Assembly (NCBI RefSeq): GCF_006438965.1
Contig: NZ_RCZM01000003.1
Coordinates: forward strand, 574,440 to 638,439
Source: Pedococcus bigeumensis
GTDB taxonomy: Bacteria > Actinomycetota > Actinomycetes > Actinomycetales > Dermatophilaceae
Reading direction: 5' to 3'
DNA: 64,000 nt
Positions 1-8,277 of this stretch are shown here, piece after piece (within the stretch, counting starts at the first letter, position 1; every line of letters starts with the position of its first letter). The position numbers and the translations under genes were made by a program. The notes below the pieces were generated by a model. That model was given only the letters and a program-made list of their open reading frames with translations, was not told the origin of the DNA and searched no databases.

Positions 1-299
1 TCCACCGCATCTTCACCGTCGACGGCCGCTACTCCCTGCGGCGCGGCAAGGCGGTCGAGGTGGTCGTCGGTGAGCCCCTGGTGCCGCTCGCCGGGGAGAC
101 CGCGGAAGCCCTCACCGTCCGACTGCACGACCGACTGGCCGAGATGGTCGACGAGCTCGTGGAGCGCTATCCGCAGCCACCGGCCGATCCCGTGAACGCC
201 TGGTGGTGGCCGGCATCCCGCGGCGGTGCCGCCCCCACGCTCACGGTCGCACGAGCGCTCGACGAAGCAGCCGTCAGCAAAGCCGACACCCGACGGTGA
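1..299 (+). CDS. C-terminal end of a probable lysophospholipid (1-acylglycerol-3-phosphate) acyltransferase
   Basis: The reading frame is open from the window edge to a TGA at 297-299, so only the last ~98 residues are present and the start lies outside. The visible part has the tail typical of actinobacterial PlsC-like acyltransferases: a GEPL-type strand, a helix with RLHDRLAEMVDEL, then a Trp-rich WWWPASRGGAAPT motif. The catalytic HX4D block would lie upstream, so the function rests on tail similarity only. If correct, it would esterify an acyl chain onto lysophosphatidate at the membrane. The next gene is convergent, 73 bp away. Confidence 0.5.
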   Translation, partial: HRIFTVDGRYSLRRGKAVEVVVGEPLVPLAGETAEALTVRLHDRLAEMVDELVERYPQPPADPVNAWWWPASRGGAAPTLTVARALDEAAVSKADTRR

Positions 300-372
300 A
301 ATGGGGCCAGTTGGCCCCGTTCCCGCGGCGCCACGGGTATGCCGCGGTGCTGGGTGAGCGGTTGGCTCGACG

Positions 373-2718
373 TCAGGCGACGGGCTGGGGCTCAGGGTCG
401 GGGGTCGGCTCGGGCTCGACGGCGTCGGGCTCGGCCGGCTGGCCGTCGTCGCGGCGCTTGACCGCGGCGAGCAGCATCTGTGCGACGTCGACGACCTCGA
501 CGTCCTCACCCTTGCCTTCGGACTGCGCGGCGGTGAGGCCGTCGGACATCATGACGCGGCAGAACGGGCAGCCGATGGCGATCCGCTCTGCGCCCGTGTC
601 GATGGCCTCCTCGGTGCGGTTGGTGTTGATCCGGGTGCCGAGCTTCTCCTCCATCCACATCCGGGCGCCGCCGGCGCCGCAGCAGAACGACTTCTCCTTG
701 GTGCGCTCCATCTCGCGCAGCTCGACACCGGGCAGTGCGCCGATCAGCTCGCGCGGCGGGGCGTAGACACCGTTGTGCCGACCGAGGTAGCAAGGGTCGT
801 GGTAGGTCACCGTCGCGGCAGTGGAGGCCACGTCCTTGTTCGACGACTTGCCGGGGACGTCGTCCGGGCGGGCGACGGGGACCAGCTTCTTCTCGCGGAC
901 CAGGCGGTTGAGCAGCTGGGTGTGGTGCACGACCTCGTACTTGCCGCCGAGCTGGGGATACTCGTTCTTGATCGTGTTGAAGCAGTGCGCGCAGGTGACG
1001 ACGATCTTGGTCGCGCCGACCTCGTTGAGCGTCTCGACGTTCTGCTGGGCGAGCATCTGGAAGAGGAACTCGTTGCCGGCCCGTCGCGCGGAGTCGCCGG
1101 TGCAGGACTCGCCGTCACCGAGGATCGCGAAGGTGACGCCGGCCTGGTCGAGCAGCTCGGCGACGGCGCGGGTGGTCTTCTTGGCGCGGTCCTCGTAGGC
1201 GCCGGCGCAGCCGACCCAGAACAGGTAGTCGACGTCGTCGGCGGACTCGACGTCCTGGCCGAGCATCTTGACCTCGAACGGCAGGTCCTTGGCCCAGTCG
1301 AGCCGGGCCCGGGCGGCCATGCCCCACGGGTTGCCCTTGTTCTCGAGGTTCTTGAACAGGCCGTTGAGCTCGTTTGGGAAGGCGCTCTCGATCAGCACCT
1401 GGTAGCGGCGCATGTCGACGATCGCGTCCACGTGCTCGATGTCGACGGGGCACTGCTCGACGCAGGCACCACAGGTGGTGCAGGACCACAGCACGTCCTG
1501 GTCGATGACCGCGTCGGGTCCGTGCGGGTTGTAGGCCGCGAGGGGGTTCCTGATGTCGTAGCCGGTGTCGCCCACCAGCGGCACCTCGGCCAGCTTCGCC
1601 GCGTCCTCACCGAGGCCCTCGCGCTCGGACTCGGTGGCCAGCAGCCACGGCGCCTTGGCGTGGGCGTGGTCGCGCATCGCCATGACGAGCATCTTGGGGG
1701 ACAGCGGCTTGTCGGTGTTCCAGGCCGGGCACTGGGACTGGCAGCGGCCGCACTCGGTGCAGGTGGTGAAGTCGAGCAGGCCCTTCCAGGTGAAGTCCTC
1801 GACCTTGCCGACGCCGAGCGCGGCGTCCTCGTCCATGTCCTCGATGTTCTCGAAGTCGACCGGCACGCCCTTGACCTGCATCGGCTGGAGCTCGCCGAGG
1901 GAGGTGCGGCCGTCCGCGTGCCGCTTGAGGAAGATGTTGAAGAACGCGAGGAACCGGTGCCACGCGACGCCCATGGTGGGTGTGAGCGAGATGGTGATCA
2001 TCCACGCGAACGAGATCAGGATCTTCACGGCCGCGACGACGACGATGACCTTCTCGAGGGTGCTCACCGAGGCTCCATCGAACGCGCCGCCGAGCCAGCC
2101 GGTCAGCGGGTAGTGCAGCGCGTTCGCGTGCCCCTCGGCGGTCGTGCCGGTGGTCCCGCCCTTGGCCTCCAGCGCGTACTCGAGGGCGCGCAGGGTGATG
2201 ATGCAGATCGTCACGCCGAGGATGGTCAGCTCGACGTAGTAGGCCTGCCAGAACGTCGACCCGAAGAACCGCGAGCGACGGCCACCCTCGCCGGCCGCAC
2301 TCCGCGGGTGGTTCTTCTGGCGGATCACCATCAGCGCGACGATGCCGACCATGCCGGTCCAGGCGAAGAACTCGGTGACCCACTCGTAGAGGAAGAAGTG
2401 GCCAATGATCGGCAGCGCGAAGTCCGCCTTCACCAGCTGACCGAACGCGTTGACCAGCGTGAAGAACAGCACGCCGAAGCTGATCATCGTGAACCAGTGC
2501 GCCACCGCCACGACCGGCAGCCGCGACATCCGGGTGTGCCCCAGGAACTCACGCAGCAGTGTCACCGTCCGGGTGCCCTTGTCGCCGGTGCGCGAGCCGT
2601 CCGGCTGGCCGAGGCGGAAGACGGACAGGAACTGCCGGATGACTCGTGCGAACAGGGCGATCCCCACCAGGGCGACCACTCCACAGACGACGAGCGCGAC
2701 GATCTCGAGCGCAGACAT
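373..2718 (-). CDS. Membrane-anchored (Fe-S)-binding oxidoreductase with two ferredoxin and two CCG domains
   Basis: About 781 aa from ATG 2718; an upstream in-frame extension is possible but non-conserved in character. Residues 1-~265 carry about six hydrophobic segments resembling a nitrate-reductase-gamma-type cytochrome b domain. Two 4Fe-4S motifs follow: CTECGRCQSQCP near 320-331 and CTTCGACVEQCP near 413-424. The C-terminal half holds two cysteine-rich (CCG) domains with GCAGAYED near 503, DPCYLGR near 642 and CCGAGG near 679, as in heterodisulfide reductase and glycolate oxidase subunits. This fused layout is common in Actinobacteria, often placed with beta-oxidation or ETF electron transfer to the quinone pool. 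The electron donor is unknown. A Pro/Glu-rich tail ends the protein. Confidence 0.85.
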   Translation of the reverse strand: MSALEIVALVVCGVVALVGIALFARVIRQFLSVFRLGQPDGSRTGDKGTRTVTLLREFLGHTRMSRLPVVAVAHWFTMISFGVLFFTLVNAFGQLVKADFALPIIGHFFLYEWVTEFFAWTGMVGIVALMVIRQKNHPRSAAGEGGRRSRFFGSTFWQAYYVELTILGVTICIITLRALEYALEAKGGTTGTTAEGHANALHYPLTGWLGGAFDGASVSTLEKVIVVVAAVKILISFAWMITISLTPTMGVAWHRFLAFFNIFLKRHADGRTSLGELQPMQVKGVPVDFENIEDMDEDAALGVGKVEDFTWKGLLDFTTCTECGRCQSQCPAWNTDKPLSPKMLVMAMRDHAHAKAPWLLATESEREGLGEDAAKLAEVPLVGDTGYDIRNPLAAYNPHGPDAVIDQDVLWSCTTCGACVEQCPVDIEHVDAIVDMRRYQVLIESAFPNELNGLFKNLENKGNPWGMAARARLDWAKDLPFEVKMLGQDVESADDVDYLFWVGCAGAYEDRAKKTTRAVAELLDQAGVTFAILGDGESCTGDSARRAGNEFLFQMLAQQNVETLNEVGATKIVVTCAHCFNTIKNEYPQLGGKYEVVHHTQLLNRLVREKKLVPVARPDDVPGKSSNKDVASTAATVTYHDPCYLGRHNGVYAPPRELIGALPGVELREMERTKEKSFCCGAGGARMWMEEKLGTRINTNRTEEAIDTGAERIAIGCPFCRVMMSDGLTAAQSEGKGEDVEVVDVAQMLLAAVKRRDDGQPAEPDAVEPEPTPDPEPQPVA

Positions 2719-2992
2719 GGCCGTCACTCTACTGGCCGGTAAGCGCCCGCTCAGCCCTCTGTGACCCTTGCCGCACGACTGTTTCCCGAGGTGGCGGCCC
2801 TGCGGATCCCACCGCCCCAACGCGACTTCGGCACGCCTGAGGTGGGGCCCCGCAAGAAACCGAACGATGGGCGCGCGTTGCCAGAAGGCATAACAATCTG
2901 TTGGAATACACATAACGTCTGGTTCGCTGAACAGGACGAACGTCCACGTCCGCGGGCACGGCACGCCGCGGCATACAAGCAAGGAAGTCCGC
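2719..2992. promoter_or_regulatory. Divergent promoter region between the Fe-S gene and cysK, with CATAAC direct repeats
   Basis: This 274-bp spacer has no gene. CATAAC occurs at 2889-2894 and 2911-2916, 22 bp apart (two helical turns), inside an AT-rich stretch unlike its surroundings. An octamer CGGCATAC lies at 2969-2976. The cysK ribosome site AAGGAAG sits at about 2982-2988. The repeats could bind a sulfur or cysteine regulator, but none is identified here. Confidence 0.35.
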
Positions 2993-3919
2993 ATGCCCAT
3001 CTATGACGACGTCACCAAGCTCATCGGCAACACGCCCCTGGTGCGGATCAACCGGCTGATCGACAGCGACGCGACCGTCGTGGGCAAGCTCGAGTTCTAC
3101 AACCCGGCCTCATCCGTGAAGGACCGCATTGGCGTCGCCATCATCGACGCGGCGGAGGCCTCGGGCGACCTCAAGCCCGGCGGCACCATCGTCGAGGCCA
3201 CCTCGGGCAACACCGGCATCGCGCTCGCCATGGTGGGTGCTGCGCGCGGCTACAACGTCGTGCTGACGATGCCCGAGACGATGAGCAAGGAGCGCCGGGC
3301 GTTGCTGCGCGCGTACGGGGCCGAGCTGGTGCTCACCGAGGGCGCGCTGGGCATGAAAGGTGCGGTGGCCAAGTCCGAGGAGATCGCCGCCGAGCGTGGG
3401 GGCATCCTGGCCAAGCAGTTCGCCAACGAGGCCAACCCGGAGATCCACCGCAAGACCACGGCCGAGGAGATCTGGAAGGACACCGACGGCCAGGTCGACA
3501 TCGTCGTGGCGGGTATCGGCACCGGCGGCACCATCACCGGGGTCGGGCAGGTCCTGAAGTCCCGCAAGCCCGGCGTGCAGATCATCGCCGTCGAGCCCGA
3601 GGAGTCGCCGATCCTCAACGGCGGCAAGCCCGGCCCGCACAAGATCCAAGGCATCGGCGCCAACTTCGTGCCCGAGATCCTCGACCGCGACGTCTATGAC
3701 GAGGTCATCGACATCAACGCCGAGACCTCCGTGGAGTGGGCCCGTCGGGCCGCGAAGGAAGAGGGACTGCTGGTCGGGCTCTCGTCCGGCGCTGCGCTCG
3801 CCGCCGCCGACCAGGTCGCCCGACGTCCCGAGAACGCCGGCAAGACCATCGTCGTCATCATCCCGTCCTTCGGTGAGCGCTACCTGTCGACGATCCTCTT
3901 CTCCGACCTCCTCGACTGA
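2993..3919 (+). CDS. cysK: Cysteine synthase A (O-acetylserine sulfhydrylase)
   Basis: 308 aa, the usual CysK length. It makes L-cysteine from O-acetylserine and sulfide with PLP, in the cytoplasm. PLP lysine is K43 in SSVKDRIG; the substrate loop TSGNTG is at 70-75; the phosphate-binding GTGGT is at 176-180; the SSGAA motif near 264 precedes the C-terminal [10 protein letters not shown] signature. The start has AAGGAAG 6-7 bp upstream. cysE follows 86 bp downstream on the same strand and supplies O-acetylserine, so the two form a cysteine operon. Confidence 0.97.
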   Translation: MPIYDDVTKLIGNTPLVRINRLIDSDATVVGKLEFYNPASSVKDRIGVAIIDAAEASGDLKPGGTIVEATSGNTGIALAMVGAARGYNVVLTMPETMSKERRALLRAYGAELVLTEGALGMKGAVAKSEEIAAERGGILAKQFANEANPEIHRKTTAEEIWKDTDGQVDIVVAGIGTGGTITGVGQVLKSRKPGVQIIAVEPEESPILNGGKPGPHKIQGIGANFVPEILDRDVYDEVIDINAETSVEWARRAAKEEGLLVGLSSGAALAAADQVARRPENAGKTIVVIIPSFGERYLSTILFSDLLD

Positions 3920-3920
3920 C

Positions 3921-3960
3921 CAGCCCGACAGCCCGACAGCCCGACAGCCCGACAGCCCGA
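3921..3960 (+). repeat. Five perfect tandem copies of the 8-mer CAGCCCGA
   Basis: The array starts 2 bp after the cysK stop and runs 40 bp with no mismatch, followed by degenerate copies (CCAACCGA, CCAAGG). It lies in the transcribed cysK-cysE spacer. Such a short perfect array is prone to slippage and length change. Confidence 0.9.
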
Positions 3961-4005
3961 CCAACCGACCAAGGCCACACAACCCCTCTGCTGCAACGGA
4001 ACCCG

Positions 4006-4605
4006 ATGACCCTCGCTCTCTACGCAAGGCGCGCGCGCAGTCGCATCGTCGACGACCTCGACGCGGCGATCGCGCGCGACCCGGCCGCTACGTCACGGGT
4101 TGACGTCGCGCTGAATGCCGCTGGGCTGCATGCGATCTGGGCCTACCGGTTCGCGCACCGACTGTGGCTGCGTGGTGGGTGGACCAAGCCGGTTGCGCGG
4201 GTCGTGATGACCATGACGCGTTCGCTGACGGGCGTCGAGATCCACCCTGGCGCGGTGATCGGGCGCCGGTTCTTCATCGACCACGGCATGGGTGTGGTCA
4301 TCGGCGAGACCGCCGAGGTCGGTGACGACGTGATGCTCTACCACGGGGTCACCCTGGGTGGCCGTTCGATGGAGCGGGTCAAGCGACACCCCACCGTCGG
4401 ATCACGCGTGACGATCGGGGCGGGAGCCCGGGTCCTCGGCCCGGTCTACATCGGTGACGACGTCCAGATCGGCGCGAACTCCGTTGTCGTCAAAGACGTT
4501 CCGGCGGGCGCGATCGCCACCGGGATCCCCGCTGTTATCCGCTTCCCGCAGGGGCATGAAGACCCCTACGAGGCGATGTTCAAGGACCCCGCCCTCTGGA
4601 TCTGA
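4006..4605 (+). CDS. cysE: Serine O-acetyltransferase
   Basis: 199 aa, the short (EpsC/plant-like) SAT form. It transfers acetyl from acetyl-CoA to serine, the committed step of cysteine synthesis, and usually binds the CysK C-terminus. The N-terminal helical part contains [13 protein letters not shown]. From about residue 75 the left-handed beta-helix hexapeptide repeats begin ([11 protein letters not shown], then [17 protein letters not shown]), with the acetyl-CoA-site [15 protein letters not shown] and the end IPAVIRF. It follows cysK. Its last 40 bp overlap the end of the convergent TPR-CHAT gene. Confidence 0.95.
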   Translation: MTLALYARRARSRIVDDLDAAIARDPAATSRVDVALNAAGLHAIWAYRFAHRLWLRGGWTKPVARVVMTMTRSLTGVEIHPGAVIGRRFFIDHGMGVVIGETAEVGDDVMLYHGVTLGGRSMERVKRHPTVGSRVTIGAGARVLGPVYIGDDVQIGANSVVVKDVPAGAIATGIPAVIRFPQGHEDPYEAMFKDPALWI

Positions 4606-7124
4606 CCCGGGTCGGGGCGCCAGTCGGTGCCATAGAGGCAGAACGCCCCCGCGGCGGGGTGCTCGGTCAACGTCGCAGCGAGGGCCTCCGAGGCGGAGCT
4701 GCCCCCGGCCAGGTGCTGGTGGTAGGCCACCATCGCGTCTGCAGCCGCAGCATCTGACACGGGAGCAACCGGCGCGACGACACTGCGCACCCCCAGGGCC
4801 ATCAGCGCAGCGGTGAGTCCCAGGGGCTCATCGCCTGGACGGGGGTCGAGGCGGCCCACGTCGCAGGCCGACAGGACCACGTGCTGCGCTGCCGACTGCC
4901 GTGGCAGCTCGTGCGCGAAGACCGGGCCGTCGGCCATCAGCAGCGACGAGAACCACGGGCTCTGGCGCTCGTGGGTGCCATGGGCCGCCACGTGGACCAC
5001 ACCGTCGACGGCGAGCGCCTCGCGGACGGACTCCGCGGTCGCCGCCTCGTGGGCCGTCGCCAGCGCACCGACCTCGTCCCAGACCCTGGCCACGGCTGCT
5101 GCTTCCGCAGCGGCCCTGTGCAGCCTCGGTCCGGTGAGTGTGGTGACGCGAAGCTGCTCGGTGGGTGCAGGCTCGCCCGAGAGTAGCGGCCCGGACCACC
5201 GGGTCACCGATGGAGCAACGGTAACGGGACGCCCGGAGAGGCTGGGGAGCATTCCCCAGGGCGCGGCCATCAGGGTCCGCCCCGGGATCACGACGACCGG
5301 CCCGTCGGCCAGGTCCACGTCGGCAAACAGGCGCTGGTCGAGCGCGGCCACCGAGCCCGCGACAGCCCGCCCGACCGCTGCCTCGAGAGCCGGGTTGGTG
5401 CCGGCGAAGGCGTGTGCGTGCAGGTCGCGTGTGAGCCGGTCCGCCAGAGCGGCGACCTCGATGGCCGACCCGACGTGGTGCAACCGGGTTCCCCGAGGGG
5501 TGACGACGAGGACGTACTCCTCGCCGTCCTGGGCAACCCAGACGAGGGCCTGCTCACCGCGGGACCCCAGCAGCTCGCGTGCGGTCGAGTGTCCCACCGG
5601 TGCGATTGCCGCCCGGCCACCGTCCTGCTCGGCACGCGACCAGTCGAGGCGGCTGACCTCCCACTCGAGCTCGGTGGCGCGGGCGCGGTGCTGCGCTCCC
5701 TCGTCTCCGGCAGCGACGCTCTCTCGGCGAGCGTGGCGCAGCTCAGCCACCAGGGCTGCCGAGCGTTCGTCCTCCGGTGCGGACAGCGTCGGCAGGCGGT
5801 GCGACACCGCACGCCAGCGCTCTACGGCGTCGAAGACCTTGGTCGCCGATCCGCTCGCGAGGCCGTCGTTGACATCGAAGTCCGCGATCCGGCGCCCGTG
5901 CAGGGCCAGGGCCGCGCGGATCTCGAGGCTCTGGCTCGGCGCCTGGCGCTCGGTCAACCGATGCAATGCCGACCGGACCGCCCGGCGAGACCGAGCGCTG
6001 TCGCCTTGCGCCGCAGCCACTTTCGCGACCAGAAGGCGGTCGTGCATGTCGGCGGAGAAACCCTGTCGCACCCGCCCTCGGAGCCGTTGGACGGCATACC
6101 CGGCCTCGGTGAAGTGCCCACGCAGCAGCAGGGCCTCGACGTGCACGCGCACCGCGAGACGCTCGTCGGGTGTGACCGGCCGTTCGACGCCGAGCCACGG
6201 TGCGAGCGTTCGGTCGAGCCCGCGCGGGACGACCCCCTCGGTCACCGCAACCCAGGCGCGGAGCAGGGCAGCACTGCGCTGGCGCTCGCCCGCCCCCCGT
6301 GCACGAAAGGCCGCCACCGCCGCGTCGAGGTGGTCCCGCGCCGCCGAAAGGTCGTCGCGCAGCAGTGCGGTGGTGGCGAGGTCGAGCCGCAGGTCGGCTT
6401 CCTCGAGGCGGTGACCGTCGTGTCGCGCCTCGTCCAGGGCCCTGGTGAGGGTGACCCGGGCCTGGTCGAGCAGCCCGACCTCGAGCAGCACCAGCGCCAG
6501 GTCGTGCTGGGCCCTGACCCGTCCCACCTGCACATCCATCTCGTCGGCCTCGCGCATCAGGCGGATGGCTTCCGGCAGGTGGCCGGCGTAGTACTCGAGG
6601 CAGCCGAGGTTGTGCCGCACCTTGAACTGCTGGTTGACCAGTCCGTGCTCCGTGCTGATCTCCAGTGCGGTCATCAGGTCGGCGCGGGCGGGCCCGAGCT
6701 CCAGCAACGACAGGTGGGCTAGGCCGGCGTTGATGTGACCGGCCACCTGCTCGGCCGGGGTCAGCAGGTCCTGCGCATCGCCCACCCGGTCCAGGGCCGC
6801 CAGCGCCGCGCGCCAGTCCTGGCAGGAGACCTGGACGACCGCCTCCTGGATCCAGCTCAAGGCCCGCAACCGCGCGGAGTCGCTCTGGGCCCTGGAGTCG
6901 TCGAGCATCGTGAGCGCCTGGTCCAGGCCGTGCAGGGCCAGCGTCGGCCAGGCCAGGGTGATCAGCAGGCGCGCACGGGTCGCGACCCGCTCCTCCTCGT
7001 CCAGACCCTCCGACAGCGCGAGGGCACGGCGCAGCGCGCGTTCGGCATCGCGGAACCTGCCGATCTCGTTGAGGCTCCGGGCCCGGGCCAGCAGCTCCGC
7101 GACCTGGTGATCCGCGACCTCGAT
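4566..7124 (-). CDS. TPR-CHAT protein: caspase-like protease behind a helical repeat domain
   Basis: The first ATG is at 6908 (780 aa), but TPR-like coding sequence clearly continues upstream to about 7131, next to the previous gene's stop. No in-frame ATG, GTG or TTG exists in that extension; an ATC at 7122-7124 behind TAGGGGA, or a CTG, are the only candidates. Residues ~1-450 are amphipathic helical repeats. The C-terminal CHAT domain keeps both catalytic residues: His643 in [10 protein letters not shown] and Cys682 in VVLSACDVG (6908 numbering). CHAT domains are caspase-clan proteases. It is last in an operon with an S8 protease and a sigma factor, suggesting a proteolytic relay. Its substrate is unknown. 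It ends inside cysE, overlapping 40 bp tail to tail. Confidence 0.85.
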   Translation of the reverse strand: MEVADHQVAELLARARSLNEIGRFRDAERALRRALALSEGLDEEERVATRARLLITLAWPTLALHGLDQALTMLDDSRAQSDSARLRALSWIQEAVVQVSCQDWRAALAALDRVGDAQDLLTPAEQVAGHINAGLAHLSLLELGPARADLMTALEISTEHGLVNQQFKVRHNLGCLEYYAGHLPEAIRLMREADEMDVQVGRVRAQHDLALVLLEVGLLDQARVTLTRALDEARHDGHRLEEADLRLDLATTALLRDDLSAARDHLDAAVAAFRARGAGERQRSAALLRAWVAVTEGVVPRGLDRTLAPWLGVERPVTPDERLAVRVHVEALLLRGHFTEAGYAVQRLRGRVRQGFSADMHDRLLVAKVAAAQGDSARSRRAVRSALHRLTERQAPSQSLEIRAALALHGRRIADFDVNDGLASGSATKVFDAVERWRAVSHRLPTLSAPEDERSAALVAELRHARRESVAAGDEGAQHRARATELEWEVSRLDWSRAEQDGGRAAIAPVGHSTARELLGSRGEQALVWVAQDGEEYVLVVTPRGTRLHHVGSAIEVAALADRLTRDLHAHAFAGTNPALEAAVGRAVAGSVAALDQRLFADVDLADGPVVVIPGRTLMAAPWGMLPSLSGRPVTVAPSVTRWSGPLLSGEPAPTEQLRVTTLTGPRLHRAAAEAAAVARVWDEVGALATAHEAATAESVREALAVDGVVHVAAHGTHERQSPWFSSLLMADGPVFAHELPRQSAAQHVVLSACDVGRLDPRPGDEPLGLTAALMALGVRSVVAPVAPVSDAAAADAMVAYHQHLAGGSSASEALAATLTEHPAAGAFCLYGTDWRPDPGQIQRAGSLNIAS

Positions 7125-7132
7125 GGCGTCCC

Positions 7133-7687
7133 CTAGATCTCGATGGCAGGCGTGATGACCGGACGGCTCTGCGGGTCGTCGAGCCGTCGCATCACGAGGT
7201 GGATCATGCCGCGCTCGACGGACGAGAAGGTGAACCGACCCGCATCGTCGGTCGTCGTCTCCTGGGTCCGGGACCGCTCGCGCAGCTCGACGTGGGTGGA
7301 ACCGGTCGAGACCCAGCCACTGAGCCGGGCGTTGCCGCCGTCCACGACCTCGATGGTGATCATGGCGCTGAGCTGGTCGCTGGAGAACGTGATCGTGCCG
7401 GCGCGGTCGTACTGCGTCGAGCGGACACCGGCCAGCTCTGCCGTCGTCGTGGTGATCTCGGCGATCTCGGCCTCGAGTGCGGCCACGGACATCGCGAACT
7501 TCGCGCGCTCCGCAAGCCCGCTTGGCACGGGGTCACTCGCCTGCACGACGGTGCGGAGCGTGGCGAGCACGCGCAGGTCCTGCTCGTCGATCTCGCCCGC
7601 CGCTGCCGCTTCCCAGTCCGGCCCGTCCCAAGCCTGCCCCTTCCAGTCCTGGCCGTCCCAGCCCTGGTCCTCCCAGCTGCCGCTCAT
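7133..7687 (-). CDS. 184-aa protein of the CHAT/sigma operon, Trp/Gly-rich N-terminus and beta-sandwich-like C-terminus
   Basis: ATG 7687 overlaps the sigma factor stop by 4 bp (ATGA), which fixes the start. The N-terminus is a degenerate W/G/D repeat (GWDGQDWKGQAWDGPDWE). A helical segment follows (VLATLRTVVQASDPVPSGLAERAKFAM), then strands with DDAGRFTFSSVERGMIHLVM, which resembles a carboxypeptidase-regulatory or FEGA-type beta domain. The middle helix is placed like an anti-sigma or zas-type segment, but no zinc motif is present. Small proteins at this position in similar actinobacterial clusters have no known function. It could hold the sigma factor or be cleaved by one of the two proteases. 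That role is inference. Confidence 0.75.
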   Translation of the reverse strand: MSGSWEDQGWDGQDWKGQAWDGPDWEAAAAGEIDEQDLRVLATLRTVVQASDPVPSGLAERAKFAMSVAALEAEIAEITTTTAELAGVRSTQYDRAGTITFSSDQLSAMITIEVVDGGNARLSGWVSTGSTHVELRERSRTQETTTDDAGRFTFSSVERGMIHLVMRRLDDPQSRPVITPAIEI

Positions 7688-8277
7688 GGCGTCGCCCACC
7701 CTGGGTCGCCGAGCAGGGCTGTTCGGAGCTTGGCCAGGCAGCGCCCGCGGGTGGGGCCGATGCTGCCCACCGGCATACCCAGGGCGTCCGCGACCTGTGC
7801 GTAGTCGGGTCGCTCCGCGATGGCGATCACCCGCAGCAGCTGCTGGCAGCGCACGGGAAGGTCCTTGAAGTGGCGCCACAGCAGGCCCTGTTCGGCGCTG
7901 CGCACGACGGCCTCGGCCGGCTCGTCGCTGGTCGCGGCGACATCCGGCATCGCCTCACCCATGTCGTCGCGGACGTCCTCGCGCCGCGACCGCTTGGACA
8001 CCGCCCACGCCTCCCGGCGGGTGGTGGTGAGGAGCCACTTGAGCACCCCCTGGGGGTCGGTGATCCCCGACGCGCTCTGGACCAGGGCCAGCCAGGTGTT
8101 CTGCACGACGTCCTCGGCCTGCGGGCCGCTGAGCCCCTGGGCCCGCGCGGTGTGCCAGAGCAGCGCGGTGGTGCTGTCCACGAGCTCGGACATCGCCTCC
8201 GGTCGCCCGTCCCGGTAGTCGGCGAACGCGCTGGCTGCGAGCTCGGCAAGGCTGCGGGTGCCGCCCTCCGCGTGCAT
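7684..8277 (-). CDS. ECF-type RNA polymerase sigma factor
   Basis: 197 aa from ATG 8277, which overlaps the protease stop as TGATG. Region 2 is seen as TALLWHTARAQGLSG followed by AEDVVQNTWLALVQ; region 4 as LPVRCQQLLRVIAIAE, then the helix-turn-helix YAQVADALGMPVGSIGPTRG. This gives a two-domain group IV factor with no C-terminal extension. It is translated after the S8 protease and before the 184-aa and TPR-CHAT genes, all overlapping. No classical zinc-binding anti-sigma factor is adjacent, so control by the flanking proteases or the 184-aa protein is plausible. It probably recognises a dedicated promoter, possibly its own. Confidence 0.92.
   Translation of the reverse strand: MHAEGGTRSLAELAASAFADYRDGRPEAMSELVDSTTALLWHTARAQGLSGPQAEDVVQNTWLALVQSASGITDPQGVLKWLLTTTRREAWAVSKRSRREDVRDDMGEAMPDVAATSDEPAEAVVRSAEQGLLWRHFKDLPVRCQQLLRVIAIAERPDYAQVADALGMPVGSIGPTRGRCLAKLRTALLGDPGWATP

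Noticed and set aside
203..766. 187-aa frame bridging the first gene's end and the Fe-S gene
   Set aside because: Out of frame with the acyltransferase tail and antisense to the Fe-S gene's C-terminus; Ser/Arg-rich shadow.
775..2742. 655-aa open frame on the plus strand, opposite the Fe-S oxidoreductase
   Set aside because: It is an antisense shadow made by high-GC codon bias; the opposite strand has clear domain motifs and this product has none.
4813..6414. 533-aa plus-strand frame (and a 436-aa one at 5412-6722) opposite the TPR-CHAT gene
   Set aside because: Ser/Arg/Ala-rich composition with no fold signature, whereas the minus strand keeps both CHAT catalytic residues.
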